A DNA stretch of 21,411 nt from Candidatus Parcubacteria bacterium (GCA_019662005.1 JAIFWG010000007.1:1-21411), one strand, 5' to 3'; positions 6,832 to 14,043 are shown, counted from the stretch's first letter. Notes: a model not told the origin generated them from the letters alone. Program-made: numbers and translations.

Positions 6832-7701
6832 CTATATAAACAAAAGTATTAAACCTGAAACAATACCCAGAGTAGCGATTCCCTTTCGCCAGTTAAATTT
6901 TTGATCAATGGGCGAGGCTGTACCCATTATTGTAGAGATGCTTCCAAAAATTAAAATAAATATGTATTGAACCCCTTGCAATGCGTTTACAAAGGCGACG
7001 CTTCCAATTTTTACAGCATAGTAAAGTAGTACAAAGGCAAAGCCTGCAAGAAATTTGTTGAGTATAAAAATAACTCCTGGCTCAGTTCTTATGTTATGGA
7101 AAGACTCTACAATCTCGGAACGGCTTTTAGAAAACAGCAACAAGCTAAGTCCTCCTAGTAACATGCCGCTTCTGGACCAAAACAATCCGCTGACAAAATT
7201 CGTAGATAAGAATAAAAGTTTTAAAGCGATATAGGAGACGCCGAGAGCCACGCTTGCTTTTACGATGTTGCGAATAACTCGATCTGAAAGGTGGAAATAA
7301 GATAGAGAGAAAGTACCACCCACAAGCAACATAAAAGCTAGCAGCTTAAATAAAGTAGTTGGTTCTGGTAATAGCCAGCGGCTAAGCACAAATGTGACTA
7401 GGGCTGTTAGCGCACCTGCGACTGGCATCGCATCAACCAAGCGAGAATCTTTCATTGCATGGTACATCCACAATGTACCCATAAAAAAGGCAAAGCCGGA
7501 AACACCAGCCAGAAAAAAAATATAGGTACTAACCAGATGAACACCAAAGGGGATCAGGAAAAGACCAAAGACGCTCAGGAGAGAAACAAAAAATACATAA
7601 GCGCTTGGATGCGGAATTGATTTTTGAAGAAGTCTTTTGTCTATGATAAAGACAACTGAATCCAAAAGATAGGCAAATAAAGCTAGATAAATCCAAGCCA
7701 T
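6832..7701 (-). CDS. EamA/DMT-family transporter
   Basis: This 289-aa inner-membrane protein has about nine or ten hydrophobic helices in the two-repeat arrangement of the drug/metabolite transporter superfamily (EamA). The first repeat starts AWIYLALFAYLLDSVVFIIDK, with GFAFFMGTLWMYHAMKDSRLVDAMPVAG-type helix-loop elements before the middle. The second includes FAFVLLYYAVKIGSVAFVNALQG and ends in a hydrophobic helix GIATLGIVSGLILLFI. Substrates of this superfamily range from amino acids and nucleotides to sugars, and the sequence does not allow a choice. It has one of the few clear SDs here, GGGGAGGGG (7720-7712), 10 nt before ATG, and two DnaA-box-like 9-mers 34-64 nt upstream. The regulator gene follows at 39 bp. 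Confidence 0.82.
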   Translation of the reverse strand: MAWIYLALFAYLLDSVVFIIDKRLLQKSIPHPSAYVFFVSLLSVFGLFLIPFGVHLVSTYIFFLAGVSGFAFFMGTLWMYHAMKDSRLVDAMPVAGALTALVTFVLSRWLLPEPTTLFKLLAFMLLVGGTFSLSYFHLSDRVIRNIVKASVALGVSYIALKLLFLSTNFVSGLFWSRSGMLLGGLSLLLFSKSRSEIVESFHNIRTEPGVIFILNKFLAGFAFVLLYYAVKIGSVAFVNALQGVQYIFILIFGSISTIMGTASPIDQKFNWRKGIATLGIVSGLILLFI

Positions 7702-7734
7702 TATAGAGATTCCCCTCCCCTACAGCTTAAAAAG

Positions 7735-7765
7735 TTATCCACAGGTGTGGTATTAATTATCCACA
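7735..7765 (+). other. Two DnaA-box-like 9-mers, tandem, 22 bp apart
   Basis: TTATCCACA occurs exactly at 7735-7743 and at 7757-7765, same orientation, starts 22 bp apart (about two helical turns), in the 92-bp gap upstream of the EamA gene. They match the consensus TTATNCACA. Confidence 0.5.
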
Positions 7766-7793
7766 ACACATTTTTGGGTGTTGTAAAGTCGAC

Positions 7794-8309
7794 CTACTGA
7801 GACACCGCAAGAAGTTCTACATCAAAAACAAGAGTTGAGTTTGCTGGAATAACGTTCCCCATTGCCTGACTACCGTATCCTAATGACGCAGGGATTACCA
7901 ATCTTCGTTTGCCGCCTACCTTCATGTCTTGAACCCCTTCATCCCAACCTTTTATAACTTGACCTGCGCCAAGTTGAAACTGAAAAGGTTGTCCATGGTC
8001 ATATGAGCTATCAAACTTTGTTCCATTAGTAAGCCAGCCTGTGTATTGAACGGATACTAACTTTCCAACAATGGCCTGTGCGCCGGTTCCAACCACAAGG
8101 TCTTGCATCTGTAAGCCGTCCTTTAACGTAACAACTTTACCTTGAGGAGGTGCGGATGGAGAAACGGAAGCAGTCGGAGAGGCTTCTGGAGAATTGGAAG
8201 GATTAGAATTGAGTCCTAATGACGATTTATTAACCTTACCTTTGAAAAGCCAGATCCCGACTAAAACCACAATTATAACTAGCGCATACATTAATATGTT
8301 TTTTGTCAT
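7794..8309 (-). CDS. Membrane-anchored FKBP-type peptidyl-prolyl isomerase
   Basis: The protein (171 aa) catalyses cis-trans isomerisation of X-Pro bonds, here probably on exported proteins outside the membrane. It has an N-terminal TM helix (about 5-22), a Ser/Pro-rich spacer (about 35-56) and one FKBP domain (about 63-170). Active-site residues match human FKBP12: Tyr89 (VQYTGWL), Phe99-Asp100 (KFDSS), Phe109 (QPFQF), Val118-Ile119, Trp122 (VIKGWDEG), Tyr145 (LGYG) and Phe162. The catalytic pocket is therefore intact. It is the last gene of a four-gene minus-strand operon, starting 4 nt after the DUF5671 stop and without an SD, so translational coupling is likely. The neighbouring secreted, Pro-rich proteins are plausible but unproven substrates. 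Confidence 0.93.
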   Translation of the reverse strand: MTKNILMYALVIIVVLVGIWLFKGKVNKSSLGLNSNPSNSPEASPTASVSPSAPPQGKVVTLKDGLQMQDLVVGTGAQAIVGKLVSVQYTGWLTNGTKFDSSYDHGQPFQFQLGAGQVIKGWDEGVQDMKVGGKRRLVIPASLGYGSQAMGNVIPANSTLVFDVELLAVSQ

Positions 8310-8313
8310 AAGT

Positions 8314-9234
8314 TTAGAATGGTATTGGCATTGATTTTACTGGTGGGTATAAATCTTGGTCTATGTTTCGGTCAAAGCAAGATCTCCCTTGTTCATGTGC
8401 CCAGTTGGCTCCCATCGGAATACTGCCATTCCCCTGGTCTTTATTTGCGTAATTGAAAGACGCGCAAAGTTGGAATGACTTTGGACCGACTGGATGATAT
8501 TCATATGGCTGGTTAGTTTGTGGATCCACTGGCACCATATAACTTGAAATTGGGTCATTTAGATCTTCTATGCGGGGAGGCATCTGCTGTTTGCGCTGCC
8601 AATAGTTTACAATCTGATATTGTATTGAGCTCAAATCAGAGATTTTTCTGTCATCAAAATTTTGAAGACGCTGGTTTTGAGGCAAGCCCGCTTTGTAGAA
8701 TCCAAAAACCAAGGCCACAGCCACAACTCCGAAGACTACTCCTTGAAATATTCTGCGAGGGTAAGAGGTGTCTCTTAGCTCAGCCAGGTAGTAGAAAAGG
8801 CTGGAAGCCGCAATAAAGAGGATCGTAAGTACTTTAAAGATAAACCGAGCCGTCAACTCACCATTGAGGAAGCTATAGATTAAAGCAACAAGGTCTCCGA
8901 TAATAATAAGAGAGGCCACGAAGACGGTAAAATACAAAAGCCATTTTCTAATTTTAAGCTCCTTTTTTTCTGCGTTTCGTTCAACATCTCGTCTTAAGAA
9001 CCATGAAATCCAAACAAATACAGGAAATACCACGATTAGTGCAGCTAATGACTGCCGAATCGTGTTTTTAGCGGCTGAGATTGGGTAATAATAACCGCCA
9101 TTGAGCGCATCAGGGAATCTAAGGTCTACAAATTGGTATACCAAAATACCAAAAGCTACTGCGCTTATAATAAGCGTGATAACTGAGAGCAGATACAAGA
9201 ATGTATCTCGGGGAGTGTTTTTTGTATTATCCAT
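8314..9234 (-). CDS. DUF5671-domain polytopic membrane protein
   Basis: The 306-aa protein starts with the TPRDTFLYLLSVITL stretch typical of DUF5671 proteins of Patescibacteria. Five TM helices are visible (about 12-34, 62-80, 98-122, 131-151, 163-180). After the last helix comes a soluble region of about 120 residues with a helical part (DDRKISDLSSIQYQIVNYWQ), a Pro-containing loop (QQMPPRIEDL), then a short beta-rich part (VDPQTNQPYEYHPVGPKSF QLCASFNY) with two Cys. This tail resembles the globular end of pseudopilins ('D..T..PY.Y'), but that is inference. Function unknown. It lies between the anchored beta-propeller gene (18-nt gap) and the FKBP gene (4-nt gap), so it is expressed with them. 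Confidence 0.7.
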   Translation of the reverse strand: MDNTKNTPRDTFLYLLSVITLIISAVAFGILVYQFVDLRFPDALNGGYYYPISAAKNTIRQSLAALIVVFPVFVWISWFLRRDVERNAEKKELKIRKWLLYFTVFVASLIIIGDLVALIYSFLNGELTARFIFKVLTILFIAASSLFYYLAELRDTSYPRRIFQGVVFGVVAVALVFGFYKAGLPQNQRLQNFDDRKISDLSSIQYQIVNYWQRKQQMPPRIEDLNDPISSYMVPVDPQTNQPYEYHPVGPKSFQLCASFNYANKDQGNGSIPMGANWAHEQGRSCFDRNIDQDLYPPVKSMPIPF

Positions 9235-9252
9235 GACTTTAGACTAGCATAT

Positions 9253-10275
9253 TTAATTACTTTTTTCCATCCTATCAGTAAGCACTCCTTTATTGTGTTT
9301 GCTTAGGAATTGTCCCCTATAAGACACTCGAAAAATTGACCCCGTAGCATCTGCGACATACAAGTCTGTTATATAGGAAGCATTATCTGGACCAACCAAC
9401 AAAGAAGTTGGCTTTCCTAGTATCTTTCCCCCGCTTAGCCAGCCTGATATAAAGTCTTCTTGCCCCAGATAACCACCCTCTGAATCATATTTATAACGAG
9501 CCACCTTATATCCTGTAGGAGCACTGCCATTATCAGCTCCTGGATAAGCGACCAGAACATTATATTGATAATCAGTTGGCCAGCCATTTATTGGAACCAA
9601 AGCCATGCTTGGAGATCTTTCTTCTTTGGCTAAGTTTAAAAATGTTTTTGAAGAGTCATCGCACAAGGCTTGGTTCTCTGTTAGTTGGCAAAGATCTTCT
9701 GTTGTTTCGGCTTGAGCCGTATTTCCTATTAATTTAAACCATTCGTGATCACTCATTATCACGTCTCCTGCATAAATTGCTTTTGAGGATTGAGCATCAT
9801 AATCATAAGCCGATACTCCCTTAGGAGATTTCACATATAGATGACAAGAGTTTTGTATTATTCCAGTTTCGTCTAATTCTCTGATGGTTCCATCCAGATA
9901 TGACTTATCTACTGGCGAACACTTAACAGCAATCGCGGTTGGATTGCGAATGTCTCTAACGATAACAATTTTGTCTTCAGATATTCCATCATGGTTCCGA
10001 TCCTTCAAGGCTACGATCTGATTGGCTGAGCGTTCGGCAACCAAAAGATTACCTGCATTGTCCCAAGTTAGCGCGCTAGGCTCATGGAGATGTTTTGCAA
10101 AATAAGAGATTGAAAACCCGGTAGGAAGTTTAAAAGGCAGTTTTGTGGTATTGGAAACAAAAAAGTTTGACTTAGCTGCGGCTACACTACTATTGATCTG
10201 CCATAAATAAATAAATCCTAAAATCAGTGCAAAAAAACCAAAATAAACGATCATGGGAAATGAGGTACGTTTCAT
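9253..10275 (-). CDS. Membrane-anchored beta-propeller (sorbosone/glucose dehydrogenase-like)
   Basis: The 340-aa protein has one N-terminal TM helix (about 8-27) and an extracellular domain resembling the six-bladed PQQ-dependent glucose/sorbosone dehydrogenase (GSDH) family: LPTGFSISYFAKHLHEPSAL, then NAGNLLVAERSANQIVALKDRNHDG, a short Ca-site-like loop (DRNHDG, 92-97), and later TSLLVGPDNASYITDLYVADATGSIFRVSY. The fold and the 'LP.GF.I..FA..L..P..L' entry are typical, but I cannot identify the PQQ and catalytic His/Arg set, so enzymatic activity is uncertain. Four Cys (119, 144, 194, 204) could form two disulfides. At 340 residues it is short for an active enzyme. It is the second gene of the operon, 17 nt after the DUF763 stop, with no SD. 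Confidence 0.68.
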   Translation of the reverse strand: MKRTSFPMIVYFGFFALILGFIYLWQINSSVAAAKSNFFVSNTTKLPFKLPTGFSISYFAKHLHEPSALTWDNAGNLLVAERSANQIVALKDRNHDGISEDKIVIVRDIRNPTAIAVKCSPVDKSYLDGTIRELDETGIIQNSCHLYVKSPKGVSAYDYDAQSSKAIYAGDVIMSDHEWFKLIGNTAQAETTEDLCQLTENQALCDDSSKTFLNLAKEERSPSMALVPINGWPTDYQYNVLVAYPGADNGSAPTGYKVARYKYDSEGGYLGQEDFISGWLSGGKILGKPTSLLVGPDNASYITDLYVADATGSIFRVSYRGQFLSKHNKGVLTDRMEKSN

Positions 10276-10292
10276 AAATATAGATGAGAAGA

Positions 10293-11432
10293 CTAGAGTC
10301 GCTGGAGAATCTTTCGCTTATCGGTGAGGTCTAACTTAGACTTGCCAATCACATCTCTAAAAGTAGCAATAGTGCGATCGTAGGTTGGGCGATCTACCAT
10401 ATAAGGCGTGGCGTCTTTTCCTCCATGGGCAAAACTATACCGAGCCGGGTCTTTATATGAAGCTGGTGCGCCGTAAATTACTTCACTAACCAAGGACAAA
10501 GCCCGAATTGTCTTGGGACCAACGCCTTCCATGCTTACAAGAGATTCATATCCTTTTGGTTTTACCTCGCACAAGATTTGGAAAATTTTATCCAAATACT
10601 TACTCTTGGCAAAATTTTCGTTCATCACAGGATGGGAGTGAAATTCTCGATGAGCTAATTCCATAAAAGTAAGCTGTTCCTGACCAGCCTGAACTTTTGC
10701 CATCTTAGAAAGAGGTGAAAAATGTTTCTGCAGCAATTGAAGATCTTTTTGGAGAGATCCGAATCCGCCACTCACCAACTCAAGTGATAACTCACGATTT
10801 TTCTCGCTGGCAACGGCGGTCATATTCAAGGCTTTTGTTCTTGCGTCAGACATAATCCCTGAATGTGGCTCAACAATAAAGTCGTTGAGAGAATCTGATG
10901 ACCAATGATAACGCCGCGCAGACTTTTTTTGAGTATTCATCCCCTGTTGAACTACTGTCCAGGTGCCATCTTTAGAAAAAACAAAACAGTGGTGATATAT
11001 CTCAAACCCGTCTTGAACTAAGGCGCTATCTACTTTGGCACTCATTCTTGAGTTGTATACCAAAGAATTTGCTTCAGATTCGGTAAATCCTGCTTTATCA
11101 CTCCAGTTAATAATCTGCTCTGGCGTTTTTCGGGAGGTTTTTCCTTTACCGCCGCAAATATAGATTCCAAAGTCTTGTTCATTGCCCAGCAGAGACTCTT
11201 TTAGTGCCGCAGTAAGAATAGTGGTAAGACCGCTTGCGTTCCAATCAAAGGCAAGCACTGTTCCCAGAGATTGAAACCAAACTGGATCACCGAGTCGGGC
11301 CACAAATTCGTGTGGACCATATTCCTCAACCATTACTCGGACAATTTCTCTACCGAGTTTAACCATGCGCTCAAAGAGCCATGGCGGGCAGTGACCGTGA
11401 TCAAGCGTAAATGTTGCGACTCCTCTTCTCAT
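10293..11432 (-). CDS. DUF763-family protein with helix-hairpin-helix
   Basis: The 379-aa cytoplasmic protein matches DUF763 from end to end: the N-terminus MRRGVATFTLDHGHCPPWLF, EYGPHEFVARLGDPVWFQSLG, FDWNASGLTT, YICGGKGKTSRKTPEQI, and HREFHSHPV near 261-268. Residues 298-312 (LVSMEGVGPKTIRAL) form a helix-hairpin-helix motif with the GxG hairpin of non-specific DNA-binding proteins. The family is found in archaea, thermophiles and some bacteria; I know of no established biochemical function. Conserved His, Asp and Gly motifs suggest an enzyme acting on nucleic acid, which is inference. It is the first gene of a four-gene operon whose other members are envelope proteins, an odd pairing. A weak SD (AGGA, 10 nt) precedes the ATG. 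Confidence 0.88.
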   Translation of the reverse strand: MRRGVATFTLDHGHCPPWLFERMVKLGREIVRVMVEEYGPHEFVARLGDPVWFQSLGTVLAFDWNASGLTTILTAALKESLLGNEQDFGIYICGGKGKTSRKTPEQIINWSDKAGFTESEANSLVYNSRMSAKVDSALVQDGFEIYHHCFVFSKDGTWTVVQQGMNTQKKSARRYHWSSDSLNDFIVEPHSGIMSDARTKALNMTAVASEKNRELSLELVSGGFGSLQKDLQLLQKHFSPLSKMAKVQAGQEQLTFMELAHREFHSHPVMNENFAKSKYLDKIFQILCEVKPKGYESLVSMEGVGPKTIRALSLVSEVIYGAPASYKDPARYSFAHGGKDATPYMVDRPTYDRTIATFRDVIGKSKLDLTDKRKILQRL

Positions 11433-11502
11433 AGTGTTAAATTCCTATTTTGATTTAATGCCCCAATTGTGAATTCGTTATGAAAATTTTCTTTATTATA
11501 GC

Positions 11503-11529
11503 AAATTAAAAGCCCGCTAAAACGCGGGC
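11503..11529 (-). terminator. Terminator overlapping the stop codon of the HD-hydrolase gene
   Basis: Stem GCCCGC (11512-11517) pairs with 11524-11529, loop 6 nt. The stop TAG (11519-11517) lies in the loop and the first stem base, and the T-rich tail follows on the minus strand. Confidence 0.85.
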
Positions 11530-12206
11530 GCCTGAAGGCCAAATTCTGAACACTTTTTTTGCAACGCTTCAATAATCAATCGACGGACTTTTTGAGCAGC
11601 AATGGCTTCGTAGTCCCGTGCGGCTTGGGCGCAAACCGCCTCTCCGATTGCTTTATAAGCCGGAATTTTTGTTGCAAGCTGCCTTATAGCCATCTCCTTA
11701 TCAGGCCAAGTGCGGACATTAGCTAAAATATCACAACCTTTAGCTAAGAGCACGGGCTGGTTGCGGGCATTAATCATCCTCTTTACGTATTTTTTTAATC
11801 CTTCGGGACTGCTCCCAAAATCATTGGTAAGTAGGGCGACTTTATCAGCAACGTTAGCACCAAAATACTTTCTGATTAAAGGCAGCTTCACCAACTCAGA
11901 ATCTTCTGGGCAATCGTGAAGAAAAAGAGTTAAGATAAGGCTTATTTCATAAATACCGAGTTCGTCAACTAAAATTAGGACCACATCGCGGATGTGCTCA
12001 AAATATCTTATTGGCACTCCAGCAACTTTTTGTTTTCTTGGTTGGCCACGATGACCTTCTTTAGACAGAATATATGCCATTTTTACCTCAAGCATATACT
12101 CAAAAGACAGGAAACTTTCCAGCCGAGCGAAAAGTTTTTCTCTGTTTTCAGTTGCCGAGGAAGCCATCAAAGGAGGCTGTTTAACAGTCCATTCGTGTTG
12201 AGGCAT
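11517..12206 (-). CDS. RelA/SpoT-type HD hydrolase, hydrolase domain only (small alarmone hydrolase-like)
   Basis: The 229-aa protein matches the Mn-dependent HD domain of RSH proteins, which removes pyrophosphate from (p)ppGpp. Visible motifs are the entry EGHRGQPRKQKVAGVPIRYFEH (H52, K58, H71), equivalent to the family 'AHxGQxRKxGxPYxxHP'; FLHDCPED with H97, D98, E101, D102; and KGCDILANVRTW (K156, D159, N163, R165), equivalent to 'KLADRLHNMRT'. No synthetase, TGS or ACT domain follows; the C-terminus (about 170-229) is helical. It thus resembles MESH1-type small alarmone hydrolases, somewhat longer at both ends. Whether it acts on ppGpp, pppGpp or another nucleotide such as NADPH is open. 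The gene is divergent from an unknown two-gene unit; both promoters share a palindrome. No SD: the -10 box is 18 nt before the ATG. Confidence 0.85.
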   Translation of the reverse strand: MPQHEWTVKQPPLMASSATENREKLFARLESFLSFEYMLEVKMAYILSKEGHRGQPRKQKVAGVPIRYFEHIRDVVLILVDELGIYEISLILTLFLHDCPEDSELVKLPLIRKYFGANVADKVALLTNDFGSSPEGLKKYVKRMINARNQPVLLAKGCDILANVRTWPDKEMAIRQLATKIPAYKAIGEAVCAQAARDYEAIAAQKVRRLIIEALQKKCSEFGLQAPAF

Positions 12207-12224
12207 TTGTTAAGGAGTTCCCTT

Positions 12225-12252
12225 ATAATATGAGAGAATCCCCATAAGTCAA
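12225..12252 (-). promoter_or_regulatory. Promoter of the HD-hydrolase gene
   Basis: The minus strand reads TTGACT (12252-12247), 16-bp spacer, TATTAT (12230-12225), then 18 nt to the ATG at 12206. The -35 lies in the left arm of the 31-bp palindrome. Confidence 0.72.
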
Positions 12253-12270
12253 TTGAATTGACTTATGGGG
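12240..12270. promoter_or_regulatory. 31-bp perfect palindrome shared by divergent promoters (candidate operator)
   Basis: Two 15-bp arms (12240-12254 and 12256-12270) are exact complements around one central G at 12255. Each arm contains one TTGACT -35 hexamer, one for each direction. Since it sits upstream of both genes it is not a terminator; a dimeric regulator site is the simplest reading. Confidence 0.75.
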
Positions 12271-12285
12271 ATTTAGTGTTAAAAT
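12258..12285 (+). promoter_or_regulatory. Promoter of the 12307-14005 unit
   Basis: TTGACT (12258-12263), 16-bp spacer, TAAAAT (12280-12285), 21 nt to the ATG at 12307. It mirrors the minus-strand promoter with the same spacer length; no SD is present. Confidence 0.72.
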
Positions 12286-12306
12286 AAGTCCGCAAGAACA
12301 TTAACA

Positions 12307-12780
12307 ATGACTAATACAAAAGAGTTGACTGGATCAATCCTGGCGACGGCTTTCGCTAAGAAATTTGCCCACACTCTTCGCAATCACATGGCAAACAAAA
12401 AGTTTGCCCAGCACATCTTCCGAAGATTCGCTGATATTCCAGACCTAGCAAAATTCTTAACTGGATCAGGCGCTTATCTTTTGTCGGGAGGTATTGATAA
12501 AATCGGACAAGAAAGCGGACCCTTTGCTATGTTTTTAAGCGAAGTAGGTTCGGATATCATGGCTGAATTTGGAAACAGTATCGGCCTTACTTCCGAAATA
12601 GAGATTTGCGAGTTTAAGGAAAAATTTCCGATTGCCTTTAACGCAGCAGTTGTTTCTGATCCAGAACTTTCAAAGATGACATTTGCAGAGCGGCTAGCCA
12701 CGGTGATTGATACAAGAGTTCAGAGAATTAATAACTTCAGAAAATCCCGCCAGGAAGCTTATCAAAGGAGCCAGCAATAA
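12307..12780 (+). CDS. Hypothetical soluble helical protein, first gene of a two-gene unit
   Basis: I do not recognise this 157-aa protein. It has no signal peptide, TM segment or Cys pair; its only Cys is in EIEICEF. The first 45 residues are basic (FAKKFAHTLRNHMANKKFAQHIFRRF), the middle is Gly/Ala-rich with GSGAYLLSGGIDKIGQ, and the C-terminus is helical and charged (RVQRINNFRKSRQEAYQRSQQ), with possible coiled-coil character. Its stop TAA shares one base with the ATG of the following membrane protein (TAATG), so translation is coupled and the two products probably act together. The start ATG follows a good promoter with a short leader and no SD. It could be a cytosolic partner of the membrane protein; no function can be assigned. 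Confidence 0.75.
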   Translation: MTNTKELTGSILATAFAKKFAHTLRNHMANKKFAQHIFRRFADIPDLAKFLTGSGAYLLSGGIDKIGQESGPFAMFLSEVGSDIMAEFGNSIGLTSEIEICEFKEKFPIAFNAAVVSDPELSKMTFAERLATVIDTRVQRINNFRKSRQEAYQRSQQ

Positions 12781-13799
12781 TGATTCCGCTTCTGGATAAG
12801 ATACTCAATCTCTTTGAAGCAATCTTTGGGCTCGCTTTTGAAGAAGGGGCAAATCTCGTTACTCGTTATTTCCGGATAATTAAGAAAGTTGGATTGTATG
12901 CAGGTATCGCGTTCCTTGTGGCCTTTACTTGCTCCTTGATTGGGGTCTATATTCCAATTTTTGCTTCCATAGGTATCCTCCTTGGAGGATTTGCGGCAGC
13001 TACTATCGTTGCTGTTCTAATTCCACTATATATTGCCGTCGAATTTGCTTCCGACAAGTTTCCTGCGGTCAGGCTCTCGATTGAACGTGTTTATACGATT
13101 ATTATTGGTACATCTTTCTTTGCTATCTACATTCACTTAGCCACCAAGCATCAACGACTATATCCAGTTATTCTTTGCATTATTATGGTTTTCTTGTTTA
13201 TAACCATATTCCCAGGAGCTAACAAAAATACCGCGATCTTTAACTTTAGACTAAACGTGCTGCTGACTCTTATCACGATTTCCTTGGTTGGACTTGAAGT
13301 GGTCCCTCATGCATTTTTAGACAGGCATCGCTATCTGCCTGAAAGAGTATTTGGGCTTCAGCCCCAGCGAATTGATTACCAGCTCAATGACCAAAACGAA
13401 TTGATTAGTTCGTCTGGAGCAGCCATTAAATTTGTTAATCCATTTGATGGCGTACCATTGGTTTGGTACGCAGACAAAGGCGGAAAGATTGTTCTTTATG
13501 ATAATATTGGGTTCGACCCAGAAGGGACCAAGCTCCTACCCACAACACCGGAAGTAGTAGAAAGGATTAAAGCTCAAGCAAAAATCAAGAAACAATTGGC
13601 TATGATACCTCCGCCTCCAGAAAAATCACAACCAGCTGTGCAGTCAAAACATTTAGAAATGGCTGCCCCAGCAAGCATCAAGGAAGAACCTAAGCCTCTA
13701 ACCCCGATTATTATTTCTGCGCTCAACCACCCTCCTGCGAAAGCCCCCGATCCAGTACTACTAATGGCTTCATCATTTACCCCAGAAATCCTAGAATAG
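12780..13799 (+). CDS. Five-TM membrane protein with soluble C-terminal domain, apparently frameshifted
   Basis: The 339-aa reading frame has about five TM helices (about 38-58, 60-85, 104-122, 127-145, 157-175), then a soluble domain (about 190-262) with IKFVNPFDGVPLVWYADKGG KIVLYDNIGFDPEG, then a Lys/Pro-rich connector (about 262-330) ending EILE-stop. I do not recognise the family. The frame stops at 13799, but the -1 frame continues with 68 protein-like codons to a TAG at 14005 inside a terminator, and that part has no start codon of its own. Insertion of one base at the stop would give EIVEAR and a protein of about 408 residues. So this is either a programmed -1 frameshift, a recent mutation, or a sequencing error. 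The gene overlaps the upstream gene by 1 nt. Confidence 0.75.
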   Translation: MIPLLDKILNLFEAIFGLAFEEGANLVTRYFRIIKKVGLYAGIAFLVAFTCSLIGVYIPIFASIGILLGGFAAATIVAVLIPLYIAVEFASDKFPAVRLSIERVYTIIIGTSFFAIYIHLATKHQRLYPVILCIIMVFLFITIFPGANKNTAIFNFRLNVLLTLITISLVGLEVVPHAFLDRHRYLPERVFGLQPQRIDYQLNDQNELISSSGAAIKFVNPFDGVPLVWYADKGGKIVLYDNIGFDPEGTKLLPTTPEVVERIKAQAKIKKQLAMIPPPPEKSQPAVQSKHLEMAAPASIKEEPKPLTPIIISALNHPPAKAPDPVLLMASSFTPEILE

Positions 13800-14005
13800 T
13801 AGAAGCTCGATCTTCAGACCACGGCAGTGAACCTTTTATTGAAGTTCAGCCTTTCCAGGTTCATACTTCTATTGGAATAATTCCTATCACAGGAGATCGA
13901 ATCCAGATTACTCCAAAGAGTACGGGATTTAAACGGGAAAAGCATCTTCAGATTCCCATTAACTATCCTCTTGAGTTCACAGTCGAAACCCAAAGTTCCC
14001 GTTAG
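13799..14005 (+). pseudogene. Out-of-frame C-terminal continuation of the five-TM protein
   Basis: In the -1 frame relative to the upstream gene, codons from GTA at 13799 encode VEARSSDHGSEPFIEVQPFQ, then a beta-strand-like stretch with TSIGIIPITGDRIQI, and end TVETQSSR-stop. The frame is open back to 13694, yet holds no ATG, GTG or TTG, so it cannot be initiated on its own by usual starts. Its stop falls in the terminator hairpin, as for several other genes here, which supports it as the true gene end. It probably forms a second small extracytoplasmic or cytoplasmic domain after a Pro-rich linker. Confidence 0.7.
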
Positions 14006-14017
14006 GGAACTTTTTTA
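13992..14017 (+). terminator. Intrinsic terminator overlapping the TAG at 14003-14005
   Basis: AAAGTTCCC (13992-14000) pairs with 14005-14013, loop GTTA, then T run. The stop codon of the frameshifted continuation sits in the loop and first stem base. Confidence 0.88.
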
Positions 14018-14043
14018 ATTAAAAACCAACCTATTGAGGTTGG
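14018..14043 (-). terminator. Intrinsic terminator of the guanylate-kinase-like gene
   Basis: CCAACC (14026-14031) pairs with GGTTGG (14038-14043), loop 6 nt, followed on the minus strand by a T5 tract. The stop TAG (14033-14031) overlaps the stem end and loop. Confidence 0.8.

Noticed and set aside
7735..7765. Chromosomal replication origin
   Set aside because: Only two boxes, no AT-rich unwinding element of note, and no dnaA, dnaN or other origin-linked genes nearby.
12240..12270. Bidirectional terminator
   Set aside because: The hairpin lies upstream of both divergent genes, lacks a T tract, and carries -35 hexamers at correct distance from -10 boxes on both sides.
11517..13799. Toxin-antitoxin pair with a small alarmone synthetase toxin
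   Set aside because: Neither the 157-aa protein nor the membrane protein shows RelA/SpoT synthetase motifs; only the hydrolase side is recognisable.
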